Positions 1-8,186 of a stretch of DNA of 56,282 bases are shown here, in pieces (position 1 is the first letter of the stretch; every line of letters starts with the position of its first letter). The notes below the pieces were generated by a model. The model searched no databases, was not told the DNA's origin, and saw only the letters and a list, made by a program, of their open reading frames with translations. The position numbers were made by a program, and so were the translations under genes. Source of the DNA: Nitrospirota bacterium (GTDB lineage: Bacteria; Nitrospirota; UBA9217); NCBI GenBank assembly GCA_029858565.1, contig JAOUEV010000015.1, positions 1-56,282 on the forward strand, written 5' to 3'.

Positions 1-1272
1 TCCCGCCGCGACCAGCGCTCCCTTGCCGATCGTGACCGGCGCCACGAGCTGAGCATCGCTCCCCACGAAAACGCCGTCTTCAATGACGGTCTGGTGCTTT
101 TGGTAACCGTCATAATTACAGGTAATGACCCCGGCTCCGATGTTCACATCCCTGCCCACGGTCGCATCACCGATGTAGGATAGATGGTTCGCCTTGCTTC
201 GCTCACCGATCACCGATTTCTTGATCTCCACGAAATTGCCGACCTTCGCGCCCTCGCCGAGGACCGTCCCCGGCCGCAGATGGGCAAAGGGGCCGACCGA
301 CGATTCCCGGCTGACCGTGCTTTGTTCGATAACGCAATGGTCCTTGATCACGACACGGTCGCCCAGCGTGCTGTTGACGATGCGGCTGCCGGGCAGGAGC
401 GTGCACCCCTCGCCGATGACCGTGTTCCCTTCAAGACGCACACCAGCGTAAAGCAGGGTATCTTTGCCGATCACGACGCCATCGCCGATGAATACCGTTT
501 CGGGATCGGTCATGGTCACGCCGCGCAGCATCCAATCCCGGTTCCTCTGATCACGCACAATACGCTCCGCCCGGCACAGATCGAACCGAGAATTGATCCC
601 CATGACCTCATCGGCATCCTGACAGACCACCGCGGTCACTACCCGCCGTTTCTTGCGTGCCAGTCCGATCACGTCGGGCAGATAATACTCTCCCTGGGCG
701 TTCTTGTTGTCAATGCTGTGGAGCGCCGATAGAAGGAAGGTTTTGTCGAAACAGTAGATACCCGTGTTCACTTCACGGATCTTCTTCTGTGCCGAGGAAG
801 CGTCCTTTTCCTCCACAATCTTCATCACGCCCGATTTGCCCCGAACGATCCTTCCATAGCCGGTCGGATCCCCCACCTTCGCGGTGAGAAGCGTGACCGC
901 GGACCGGGCAGTACGGTGCTTTTCGATGACCGCTGCAAGGGTTTCCTTTTTGAGGAGCGGCGTGTCCCCGCACAGGACCAGGATCGGTCCGGTCGCACGC
1001 TCTATCACTTTCGCAGCCTGCCGCACCGCATGCCCCGTTCCCAGCTGCTGTTCCTGTATCACGATCTCCGGCTGATAGTCCTCGATGGACCGGCGGATCT
1101 CATCCGCCTGATACCCGAGCACCGTCGCAATCGTTTCCGGCTGGATTCCGGACACCGTGTCCAGCACATGACGGATCATCGGTTTTCCGGCGAGATCATG
1201 GAGCACCTTCGGCAGGCTGGACCGCATGCGCGTACCCAGTCCCGCAGCCAGAATGACGACGGTCGGCCTCAT
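1..1272 (-). CDS. glmU: Bifunctional UDP-GlcNAc pyrophosphorylase / GlcN-1-P acetyltransferase GlmU (3' end cut off)
   Basis: Makes UDP-N-acetylglucosamine for peptidoglycan and LPS in the cytoplasm: the C-terminal domain acetylates glucosamine-1-phosphate and the N-terminal domain uridylates the product. Reading the minus strand from the ATG at 1272 gives the nucleotidyltransferase signature AAGLGTRMRSSLPK at about residues 8-21, then LGTGHA, GDTPLL and GYGRIVR, and after about residue 250 hexapeptide repeats of a left-handed beta helix (for example HLRPGTVLGEGAKVGNF and NLSYIGDATVG-like turns). The reading frame stays open to base 1, so roughly the last 30 of about 455 residues lie outside the window. 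The ATG overlaps the TGA of the upstream DUF502 gene (ATGA), which fixes the start and implies translational coupling. Confidence 0.95.
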   Translation of the reverse strand, partial: MRPTVVILAAGLGTRMRSSLPKVLHDLAGKPMIRHVLDTVSGIQPETIATVLGYQADEIRRSIEDYQPEIVIQEQQLGTGHAVRQAAKVIERATGPILVLCGDTPLLKKETLAAVIEKHRTARSAVTLLTAKVGDPTGYGRIVRGKSGVMKIVEEKDASSAQKKIREVNTGIYCFDKTFLLSALHSIDNKNAQGEYYLPDVIGLARKKRRVVTAVVCQDADEVMGINSRFDLCRAERIVRDQRNRDWMLRGVTMTDPETVFIGDGVVIGKDTLLYAGVRLEGNTVIGEGCTLLPGSRIVNSTLGDRVVIKDHCVIEQSTVSRESSVGPFAHLRPGTVLGEGAKVGNFVEIKKSVIGERSKANHLSYIGDATVGRDVNIGAGVITCNYDGYQKHQTVIEDGVFVGSDAQLVAPVTIGKGALVAAG

Positions 1273-1892
1273 GGGGCGCCCCTCTGTACGAGGCGCAAGG
1301 CTTCCCGGTCGCTCAGGGATACAAGCCCGAGGGAAATGATGAACTTCATCCCCTGCTCGACCGTCATGTCAAGATGACGAACCTCCTGAGCGGGCAGGAG
1401 GAGAAGAAAACCGGCCGTGGGATTCGGCGTGGTCGGCACGAAGACCGTTTCATGCGCGCCGTCAAGTCCCATCTGACTTCCGTTCAGTGATCCGGTTACG
1501 AATCCGATGCTCCAGCAGCCCTTCCGGGGATACTCCACAAGTGCGACGCCGCTGAAGTTATGCTTCACCGAAAAGGTCTCCATCACCTGTTTGACCGTAG
1601 AGTATACGCCCCGCACCAGCGGCAGACGGTGCATCAGGCGGTCCCAGGAGCGCAGCAGACGGTTGCCCAGATAGTTTGCCGAGATAACACCTATCAGGAG
1701 AATGAGCAGGAAGAGCGTGATGATGCCGAGGCCGGGGAAATCGTAGACAAAGACCTTTCTGAGCTGCTGCGGGAGAATACTGTCTATCCAGTTGAAGATC
1801 CCCTTCAGCACAAAGATGGTCGCGCTGACCGGGACCACCACAAGCAGGCCGGTGATGAAGTATTTTTGCAGAGAATTCTTCAGATTTTTCAC
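1269..1892 (-). CDS. DUF502 family membrane protein
   Basis: A 207-residue inner-membrane protein of the DUF502 family; its biochemical role is unknown. It has two strong hydrophobic segments (about residues 12-33, FITGLLVVVPVSATIFVL, and 53-75, LGIITLFLLILLIGVI), then the family-typical RLPLVRGVYSTVKQVMETF motif and a soluble domain with GSIGFVTG-like and FVPTTPNPTAGFLL motifs. The start is a GTG at 1892; an in-frame TAA lies just upstream, so no longer version is possible. A good promoter sits so close that the mRNA would be almost leaderless. It overlaps glmU by 4 bp. Family assignment is firm; function is not known. Confidence 0.85.
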   Translation of the reverse strand: MKNLKNSLQKYFITGLLVVVPVSATIFVLKGIFNWIDSILPQQLRKVFVYDFPGLGIITLFLLILLIGVISANYLGNRLLRSWDRLMHRLPLVRGVYSTVKQVMETFSVKHNFSGVALVEYPRKGCWSIGFVTGSLNGSQMGLDGAHETVFVPTTPNPTAGFLLLLPAQEVRHLDMTVEQGMKFIISLGLVSLSDREALRLVQRGAP

Positions 1893-1898
1893 GCTGTA

Positions 1899-1927
1899 AT
1901 ATTACTGATTTTACCGGGGGGTTGCAA
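1899..1927 (-). promoter_or_regulatory. Sigma-70 type promoter of the DUF502-glmU unit
   Basis: On the minus strand TTGCAA (1927-1922) is followed after exactly 17 nt by TAATAT (1904-1899). The predicted start of transcription falls at or within a base or two of the GTG start at 1892, so the transcript would have essentially no leader. Confidence 0.5.
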
Positions 1928-1972
1928 GTTTTTTTTCAAAGAACCCGTGAAAAATCGATGAGATGCGGGCTT

Positions 1973-2428
1973 TCACCAGCTGTTGTAGGGAGTGCCGTCC
2001 GCGGCGACCAGGGGACTCGCGCTGTGAACGTCAAAAACACCGCCGTCCTCGGAATCCAGGTTTACCGTGATCCAGTCCGGTGCGCCGGTAAAGGGGTCCT
2101 TGGGCAGTGCGCGCAGATAGCTTTTGGATTTCTCAGTGCTGTTCACCAGGTCCGCCAGCATCGAAGGATACTTGCCGTGATCAGCGTAGTATTGGTCCAG
2201 CGCTTCACGGATCTGGAACAGGTCCTCTTTGAGCACCGCTTCCCGGGCGCGGACGATCGAGCTTTTGAGACTCGGCTGGGCGATCGCGAGCAGGATCCCC
2301 ATGATGGACAGCACGATCATCAGCTCAAGCAACGTGAAGCCCTTTGAATCTGAAACTCGGAATGGGGCATTTGGTCTTGCCGCTGCAAAGTCCACTGGCC
2401 GTCCGGATCTGTTCATATGTTCGCTCAT
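1973..2428 (-). CDS. Type II secretion / type IV pilin-like pseudopilin
   Basis: A prepilin of about 152 residues. After a polar leader of roughly 29 residues it has the prepilin peptidase site KG/FTLLELMIVLSIMGIL (cleavage after Gly, Glu at +5), the hydrophobic N-terminal helix, and a soluble domain with the GspG-like stretch KYPSMLADL and RALPKDPFTG that is typical of calcium-binding major pseudopilins. The start at 2428 is chosen because it lies just after the upstream gene's stop (2454); a longer in-frame extension would overlap that gene. It is the last gene of the secretion operon and probably forms the pseudopilus or a minor pilin. The function is inferred from family and context. Confidence 0.85.
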   Translation of the reverse strand: MSEHMNRSGRPVDFAAARPNAPFRVSDSKGFTLLELMIVLSIMGILLAIAQPSLKSSIVRAREAVLKEDLFQIREALDQYYADHGKYPSMLADLVNSTEKSKSYLRALPKDPFTGAPDWITVNLDSEDGGVFDVHSASPLVAADGTPYNSW

Positions 2429-2453
2429 AGTGAGATCGCCGTTCGCAGACACC

Positions 2454-2969
2454 CTACCAGGCGCTGTATTTTGTGTCGTCCAGCGCGGTCGCATCGCTCT
2501 TCGAATACACGTCATAGACGTTCTCGCCGCCCCACTGGGTCGAATCGGGCTGGTCGCTCGTGGAACGCATTCCCCAGTTGTTCATGTTTTCCGATGACTC
2601 CGTGGGGACCAGAGGATCGCGAGGGATCCTGCGGAGATACTTCCTCGTCTTGTCACCCGTGCCCGTGAGTTTGAGCGGCTCGGTCAACTGCTCAAGGGAT
2701 TCGGGATAATTGTCCTTCGTGCAATTGTCCGAAGCCAGTCGTTTCGCGACACAGTCCCGGTTGAACGCGTCAATGGCATTGCGAAGCGTACGCAAACCGC
2801 TCCGGAGTTCGGCTTCCCGCATGCGCTGCATGGTCATGCGGGACAGTGGCATGACTGCGCCCGCGAGAATACCGACAATGGCGATGACCACAAGAAGCTC
2901 GATCAGGGTCAGCCCCCGGCTGTCACCCCTTCTGCCGGCTCCGGGATGCGGCGGTACGATCGTTCGCAT
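2454..2969 (-). CDS. Type II secretion / type IV pilin-like pseudopilin
   Basis: A 171-residue prepilin with the cleavage site RG/LTLIELLVVIAIVGIL preceded by an 18-residue basic leader, followed by the hydrophobic helix. The soluble domain contains YPESLEQL, YLRRIPRDPLV and a C-terminal KYSAW, closely parallel to the neighbouring pseudopilin (YNSW end), so the two look like GspG-type paralogues. Two cysteines (in the segment around DCVAKRLASDNC) could form a disulfide in the periplasm. It begins immediately after the secretin stop and is almost certainly co-transcribed with it. Confidence 0.85.
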   Translation of the reverse strand: MRTIVPPHPGAGRRGDSRGLTLIELLVVIAIVGILAGAVMPLSRMTMQRMREAELRSGLRTLRNAIDAFNRDCVAKRLASDNCTKDNYPESLEQLTEPLKLTGTGDKTRKYLRRIPRDPLVPTESSENMNNWGMRSTSDQPDSTQWGGENVYDVYSKSDATALDDTKYSAW

Positions 2970-5294
2970 TTATTTAATGGTGACCCGGCCGTCCCGGGTG
3001 TCCGCTTTCAGCTGCTCGCGATTGACGTTCGTCAATTTGATCGCCCGGACGCCGATGTCCGCGGCGCCGCCGGACTTGGCCTGGAACACCAGCGTGCCCA
3101 GTATGCCCTCGCCGCTCCTGCCGCCCACGTCACCGATCCTGGTGAGATAGACGTCGACCGTCCCGGCTTTCGCGTTGTTCGAGAACAGGAACGACGTCTG
3201 CTGTCCGTCGCCCTTCAGGAACGGGCCTTCCGTGGCGATCTTCAGGTCGATGATGCGGGGATCATAGCCCACGGTCACGATCGCGCCGTACAGATCCACC
3301 GCCTTCGCCGCAACAATGTCAAGGCGCACTTCCTGCCCGATGGCAGCCTGGGCCTCGGCCGGTCTGAACTCGATGTTCATGGTGCCGGTCCCGGCGGCTT
3401 CCGGCGCTGCCGGCCGGGTTGACGTCGGTGCAGATGACGGGGCACCCTCCCGCCCGGCCATCGAGTCAAGAACTGCCGCTTTGTCCGCGACCTTGTCCGT
3501 TTGCCGGGAACTCTTTGCGGCCGAGGTCACGAACAGCGGACGCACATCGTACGATTCCTCGGTGCCGGACCAGAAGGACTGGATATCCTTGTCCGGAAGT
3601 TCCATGGGCCGCACGATGTTCGGCGTAATGCTCATGAGGATGTCGGTCTTGATCGTGCCATCGTCAGACGAAGAGAACAGCTTGCCGAGGATCGGTATGT
3701 CGCCGAGCAACGGGATCTTGTTCCGCGTCTTGCGCTCCTCGTCCTTGATCAGGCCGCCGATGATCACGGTCTCGCCGTCGCGAAGATTGATCGACGTGTC
3801 GGTGTTCCGCGTGCCGAACTTATACTGCTTCTGATTATTGCCAAAATCCAACGCATCGCCCAGCGTGCTGATCTCCAGGTTCATCTTCATCGTCACCGTA
3901 TTGTTCAGGTGGATATTCGGTTCGATCGTGAGCTTGATACCCACGTCCTTGTACTCGAACGTCGAGGTCGTTGCCTGGACGGCCGTAGACTGAACCGTCG
4001 AGGTCTGGATCGGGATCCGGTCGCCGATATGGAACTTGGCCTGTTTGTTGTTCAGCACACGGACCCGGGGATTCGCCAGCGTTTGCGCGTCCGAATCGGT
4101 CTTGATCAGGTTCAGCACAATACCGGGAAGGCCTAGGATGATATTATCGCGTGACACGTTGGATAATTCGCTCATCTTGAGCTGTCCCTGGGTTAAAGTG
4201 TTGTCCGCGCTTTTCACATTTGCGGTAGCTGACAAACCGTTGGTGAAATTCCAGCCGTACTTCAGGGCATTGGAGCGCGAGATCTCGAGGATCTCGACGT
4301 CCAGAATGACCTCCGCCTCTTTCAGGTCATTGGCCGCGATCACCTTTTCGACAAGCTTGATCTTTTCCGGGGAATCACGCACGGTCAATGCGTTCAGCAC
4401 CTCGTTCACGTACACTTTCTTTGTGTCAAGCATGGACCGGAGCAGGTTCACTATATCCTTTGCCTTCGCGTTGTTGAGGTAGAAAGTTTTCATGACAAGG
4501 TCCTGATACTGGTCCATCTTTTGTTTTGTCTTCGGGATGATGATGATCGTATCCGCGCTGATCTTCTTCATGAACAGTTTGTTGGTGGACAGCAGGAGGT
4601 TCAGCGCGTACTGGAACGAGACGTCCTTCACAAAGACCGTCACCGGCTGGGCCCGGACCTCCTCGTCGAACATGATATTGATGCCTGATAGCTTGGCAAG
4701 CAGCTCGAAAACTTCTTTTATATTGGTGTTCTTGAAATTCAGGGTGATAGGCTTGTCCGATGCGAGCGTCAGCGCCTCATCGGGCTCCACTTCGCTTTTT
4801 CGCTTCTGCAGTTTGTCGAGCGCGTCTACGTATTTCACATTCTCGGGATCGAGCTCCACCGCCCGGTTCAGTTCGTTCGACGCCTCGCTCAGGCGGTTCA
4901 GCTCCATGAAGGTCAGGTAGGCGCGGTAGTGCTCCTCCGCCTGCTTCATGTTCAGCACTGACTTGAGGGCGCTCTGGATCGCCGCGTTGGTCGGGTTCAG
5001 GTACAGGGCCTGCTGGAGCTCCACGATCGCCTGGTCCAGTTTGCGCTCTTTCAGAAAATTCCTGGCCTGCTTGTAATGCTGGTTCGCCGCGGTCTCCTCG
5101 GCGCGCAGCAGAGCCGACCGGTATTCTATGTCCTCGGGACTCCGCTTGTTCGCGTCCCGATATTCCTTGACCGCCAGGTCCCATTCACCTCGCTGCGCGT
5201 ATCGCTCGCCCCGCTGGAACGCCCGGGAACCCGCACACCCGGCAAGCGCTGTTACCACCAGCACCGCCAAGACCGCTATCGAGACCTTTTTCAT
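2970..5294 (-). CDS. TPR-containing lipoprotein secretin with C-terminal cohesin-like domain (GspD/PilQ family)
   Basis: Predicted outer-membrane secretin channel for the pilus/secretion system, about 774 residues. The start at 5294 follows a strong SD (GGGAGGGTGGG) and gives a lipoprotein signal ending in LAGC. In order: TPR-like repeats (about 30-160), an STN/N0 domain with FKNTNIKEVFELLAKLSGI (about 185-235), an N1-type domain, the secretin beta-barrel core with VNEVLNALTVRDSPEKI before it and GETVIIGGLIKDEERKT and IPLLGDIPILGKLF inside (about 330-570), a Ser/Pro/Ala-rich linker, and a cohesin-like domain (about 640-770, with GAIVTVGYDPRIIDL and GILGTLVFQAK). The TPR region may do the work of a separate pilotin. 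The domain order is clearly visible; the substrate is unknown. Confidence 0.9.
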   Translation of the reverse strand: MKKVSIAVLAVLVVTALAGCAGSRAFQRGERYAQRGEWDLAVKEYRDANKRSPEDIEYRSALLRAEETAANQHYKQARNFLKERKLDQAIVELQQALYLNPTNAAIQSALKSVLNMKQAEEHYRAYLTFMELNRLSEASNELNRAVELDPENVKYVDALDKLQKRKSEVEPDEALTLASDKPITLNFKNTNIKEVFELLAKLSGINIMFDEEVRAQPVTVFVKDVSFQYALNLLLSTNKLFMKKISADTIIIIPKTKQKMDQYQDLVMKTFYLNNAKAKDIVNLLRSMLDTKKVYVNEVLNALTVRDSPEKIKLVEKVIAANDLKEAEVILDVEILEISRSNALKYGWNFTNGLSATANVKSADNTLTQGQLKMSELSNVSRDNIILGLPGIVLNLIKTDSDAQTLANPRVRVLNNKQAKFHIGDRIPIQTSTVQSTAVQATTSTFEYKDVGIKLTIEPNIHLNNTVTMKMNLEISTLGDALDFGNNQKQYKFGTRNTDTSINLRDGETVIIGGLIKDEERKTRNKIPLLGDIPILGKLFSSSDDGTIKTDILMSITPNIVRPMELPDKDIQSFWSGTEESYDVRPLFVTSAAKSSRQTDKVADKAAVLDSMAGREGAPSSAPTSTRPAAPEAAGTGTMNIEFRPAEAQAAIGQEVRLDIVAAKAVDLYGAIVTVGYDPRIIDLKIATEGPFLKGDGQQTSFLFSNNAKAGTVDVYLTRIGDVGGRSGEGILGTLVFQAKSGGAADIGVRAIKLTNVNREQLKADTRDGRVTIK

Positions 5295-5413
5295 CCCACC
5301 CTCCCTTGTTTCGCACCGGCCCGAGGACCGGATTCCCTTGTCCATCTTCCGCTGTCTGTTCCGTGGCGACGTCCTGAAGCCTGCTGATAGCAGGCCTCCA
5401 CCTACCCCGGCCG

Positions 5414-6025
5414 TCAACGCCCTTTGCTGTCTCCGCTTCCTGTCAGCTCAACACGGACCTCCACTTTCGTGACCGCGTCCTGGAGCACGACATAATCCCT
5501 GCCCACATCCTTGATGCGGTAGGTCTCGAGAAGATTATCTCCGCTCTTCGCAATGAACAATTCGCCGTCCTTGGACAGGAACAGGGAACTTCCCTTGTCC
5601 GTGACGACTACCCCCAGGAACCTGAATGACAGAAGGTCAATGCGCGCCTTTTCCCGGGCGATCTCCTCGGGCGTCTTTTCCAGCACCGTGGGCGTCACCG
5701 CCGTCTGCACTGTCACGACGGGCTTCGTCACAAGCACCGGTTTCGGACGCCGGTCGTCTCCGGAAGCCCGGGCATGAAACAGGTCCCGCTCCACTCCCGG
5801 ATACTTCTCAACGCTGCGGGCAAGGAACCGTGACAGCGGGTCCCGCGCGAGACCGGCCGGGGACACTCCTTCCCTGACCGGCGCGGAGACCTTCGTGCCC
5901 CGCGGGTAGAGCAGCGGCTGGGTCCGGGGCATCTCAGGCGTCATCAACCGGTAAGCCCACAGGGCCGCCATGACCGTCATCAGGACTGCGAGCAACCGTT
6001 TCTTTCGGTCCTTTTTTACCACCAT
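5414..6025 (-). CDS. PilP/GspC-like periplasmic linker protein
   Basis: A 203-residue protein with a short basic N-terminus, one membrane segment (about residues 10-27, LLAVLMTVMAALWAYRLM), a Pro-rich linker, and a small C-terminal beta domain (about 125-195, with FRFLGVVVTDKGSSLFLS and LLETYRIKDVG) that resembles the PilP/GspC homology region. By position, directly before the secretin and after the PilO-like gene, it should connect the inner-membrane platform to the secretin. Sequence similarity alone is weak; the gene order M-N-O-P-Q carries most of the weight. Confidence 0.7.
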   Translation of the reverse strand: MVVKKDRKKRLLAVLMTVMAALWAYRLMTPEMPRTQPLLYPRGTKVSAPVREGVSPAGLARDPLSRFLARSVEKYPGVERDLFHARASGDDRRPKPVLVTKPVVTVQTAVTPTVLEKTPEEIAREKARIDLLSFRFLGVVVTDKGSSLFLSKDGELFIAKSGDNLLETYRIKDVGRDYVVLQDAVTKVEVRVELTGSGDSKGR

Positions 6026-6067
6026 GATGTGCCTTATTCCGTCCCTGTCCAGTATGCCGTCGATGCG

Positions 6068-6628
6068 CTACTCGCCCTTGATATAGGTCAGAAGCTTCAT
6101 CTCGAGCTTCACCGCGTTCTTGTCGGCCTTCAGATCGAGCCCCTGGACACCGACGAACCGGTCGGTGGTCTCGATATCGTAGATGAAGCGCTTGATATCG
6201 GGATAGGCCCCGGTGACCGGCACCGTGAACGTCAGCAGGGCCACTCCGGCGCGTCCTGCTGTGGGTATGTCCGAGTTGATCGCGCCCACCGTCAGGTTCC
6301 TGCGGCGTGCGGTCTGCACGATCTCCTTGATCAGAAGCGGGACATCCTTCTGCGACGGGATACCCGTCGCGATCCCGGCAATGGCCTTTTTCTGCTTCTG
6401 GAACAGCAGGGCATCGGCGTTCTGCCGTTTGAGCTCTCCCTGCGCTGTCTGCGCCTTTTCGAGCCGTGCGGCAGCCGGACGCACAACGAACGCAAGGAGC
6501 AGAAGGTTCAACGCGAGCACAGCGGCGCACAGGGCCGCAACAGGCCAGAGCTTTCGCCTAGCGCCCGGTCCGAGAAAGCTCCTGATGCCGTCCGCCTGCA
6601 GGAGCGTTGTGATAGATGACCGCCACAT
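6068..6628 (-). CDS. PilO/GspM-like inner-membrane assembly protein
   Basis: A 186-residue bitopic protein: N-terminal membrane segment at about residues 30-52 (LWPVAALCAAVLALNLLLLA), a coiled-coil stretch (about 53-85), then a ferredoxin-like periplasmic domain with LLIKEIVQTARRRNLTVG and the PilO-typical TFTVPVTGAYPDIKRFIYDI. It would pair with the PilN-like protein in the inner membrane. It overlaps the preceding gene by 71 bp, so the two are probably translationally coupled; a shorter start for this gene is also possible. Confidence 0.75.
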   Translation of the reverse strand: MWRSSITTLLQADGIRSFLGPGARRKLWPVAALCAAVLALNLLLLAFVVRPAAARLEKAQTAQGELKRQNADALLFQKQKKAIAGIATGIPSQKDVPLLIKEIVQTARRRNLTVGAINSDIPTAGRAGVALLTFTVPVTGAYPDIKRFIYDIETTDRFVGVQGLDLKADKNAVKLEMKLLTYIKGE

Positions 6629-7133
6629 GAAATTCTATGATCCCCTTGTCCAAGGATTGACGTTTGAGCTGCGGGCTTCGGAAAAAAACCGATTTTTCCA
6701 GTCCGATCATGAGACCGCTCAAGGCCTCGGGAGATCCTGCCTTGCCCTCGAGGTCAACGAGATGGTCCTTTGCATTGAATGACAGTCCGCTCAGAGCGAC
6801 ACCGGAAGGAAAGGCCTGTTCAAGGGCCGACAGGAGCTTTACCCAGGAAAAGTCACGGGCATCAAGAAGAGCGTTCATGGCCCCCAGGTTCTGCGTCAGA
6901 CGTTGCCGCTCTTCCAGCGCAGGCTTGTTCTTCGCCATGGATTCAGCAAGCGCTGCAAGCCCCTTTTCCGCAGCCAGGTACTGCGCGCGGTACGCCCGCG
7001 CCTGCAGGACCAATGCTCCCGCGATGATCGTGAGCACCACGGATATAACCGCAAGCGCGGCGAACGACCTGGCCAGGAGGCGATGGTCCGTGGAGGCAAA
7101 ATCGATGGTGATAGAACGCGGTGCCTCCTTCAT
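6558..7133 (-). CDS. PilN/GspL-like inner-membrane assembly protein
   Basis: A 191-residue protein with the PilN layout: a short cytoplasmic N-terminus with ITIDFASTDHRLLA, one membrane helix (about residues 23-47, LAVISVVLTIIAGALVL), a coiled coil, and a periplasmic domain with SWVKLLSALEQAFPSGVAL and VDLEGKAGSPEALSGLM. The last 23 or so residues beyond the domain end overlap the start of the PilO-like gene. It starts 4 bp inside the end of the PilM-like gene (overlapping ATGA). Assignment rests on domain layout plus gene order. Confidence 0.75.
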   Translation of the reverse strand: MKEAPRSITIDFASTDHRLLARSFAALAVISVVLTIIAGALVLQARAYRAQYLAAEKGLAALAESMAKNKPALEERQRLTQNLGAMNALLDARDFSWVKLLSALEQAFPSGVALSGLSFNAKDHLVDLEGKAGSPEALSGLMIGLEKSVFFRSPQLKRQSLDKGIIEFHVAVIYHNAPAGGRHQELSRTGR

Positions 7134-8035
7134 GCAATGCCTCCGCCGAAGACCGGGGCCAGGGGACCATCGGCCGCGCCAAGCGACGCAAAAACCGATG
7201 AGGGATCAAGCGCCTCGACCTCGACAGGCGCGGTTCCCCGCAAGGATGCGGAAAGCTCGCCGGTCAGCACCGGGTCCCCGGAAACGTACAAACGGCCGAT
7301 CTGCGACTGCTGCTGCCGGTCCCGATGGGTATAGAAATGGAGCGAATCGTCGATCTCCCGGGTCATGCGGCCCACCAAGGCTCCCGGCTGGCCGGATTTG
7401 ATCTCCCGGAACCGGTAGAAACGCGGCACGTCCCCTTCCATGATGATCGTAGTGTAGGAATCCGGGGAGATCCAGGCAAGTGCATAGTTCCCGCCGCTGT
7501 GGCTGGAAAGGACCGGAGCATAGAAGTTCACCGCGTGAAAGGAGGACAGGCCCAGCGACCAGACATCGTAGCCCAGAGAGAACAGCATCTCCTCCACCTG
7601 GGAGATCAAAGCGCGCTGGGCAACAGAGGCAAGCACAATGGAACCGCGCTCGGGCCGCTCCTGCACCTGATAGCGAAGTACCGTATCGGCAAGATCAAAG
7701 GCCGCGCTCTTTTCAAGCCTCCAGCGGATCAGCTTTTCCCGGTCCCGGGCGTTCGCCGGCAGTTCATCGAACTCCAGGGTCTGCACGCGGAACATTCCGT
7801 CGGGAAGACTGATCGCTATCCTGCGGGTCTTGAAAGCCGCGAACTCCACAAGTCCTTCGCGCAGGGCAATCGCAAGCCCGTCCCTGTCCAGTATGGCCTG
7901 GGGACCAAAGGTTTCCGAAAGCGTCCCTGCAGGGAGTTCCCGGGTCCTTGCCAGCGGTACCGACAACGTTCCTCTGCGGGACGAGACAATTCCAAAGCGA
8001 ATGACCCTTGCGGTTATCTCGATCCCGATGTTCAT
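7130..8035 (-). CDS. PilM-like actin-fold assembly ATPase
   Basis: A protein of about 301 residues resembling PilM and the cytoplasmic domain of GspL/MshI: an actin-like fold that sits on the inside of the inner membrane and binds the PilN N-terminus. It begins MNIGIEITARVIRFGIV, has the family-typical FKTRRIAISLPDGMFRVQ and REKLIRWRLEKSAAFDL, and ends with a Gly-rich tail. The start at 8035 is preferred over in-frame ATGs at 8056, 8065 and 8092 because the promoter elements lie across those codons and the homologous region begins here. First gene of a seven-gene operon running to 1973. Confidence 0.8.
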   Translation of the reverse strand: MNIGIEITARVIRFGIVSSRRGTLSVPLARTRELPAGTLSETFGPQAILDRDGLAIALREGLVEFAAFKTRRIAISLPDGMFRVQTLEFDELPANARDREKLIRWRLEKSAAFDLADTVLRYQVQERPERGSIVLASVAQRALISQVEEMLFSLGYDVWSLGLSSFHAVNFYAPVLSSHSGGNYALAWISPDSYTTIIMEGDVPRFYRFREIKSGQPGALVGRMTREIDDSLHFYTHRDRQQQSQIGRLYVSGDPVLTGELSASLRGTAPVEVEALDPSSVFASLGAADGPLAPVFGGGIA

Positions 8036-8063
8036 CGGAGCTAAATTTCTCAGCATTGTCAGC

Positions 8064-8092
8064 ATATTAGCAATGTTGACACGGGATGTCAA
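8064..8092 (-). promoter_or_regulatory. Sigma-70 promoter of the pilus/secretion operon with overlapping inverted repeat
   Basis: Minus strand: perfect -35 TTGACA (8092-8087), 17-nt spacer, -10 TAATAT (8069-8064). The -35 box is one arm of a perfect inverted repeat, TTGACA-CGGGA-TGTCAA on the plus strand (8076-8092), so a repressor bound there would cover the -35 box. Transcription would start near 8057, leaving a leader of about 20 nt before the ATG at 8035. Confidence 0.7.
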
Positions 8093-8115
8093 TTAATTAA
8101 TGTACAAGGTTTATA

Positions 8116-8145
8116 TTGAACTGTACTGAGGAAAAATGCTATAGT
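8116..8145 (+). promoter_or_regulatory. Sigma-70 promoter of der
   Basis: TTGAAC (8116-8121), 18-nt spacer, TATAGT (8140-8145), about 35 nt before the der start codon. Divergent from the pilus operon promoter. Confidence 0.55.
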
Positions 8146-8186
8146 GACGACGTTTTCTTCAGCAGAAATGAGGCCTCAGGAACAGA

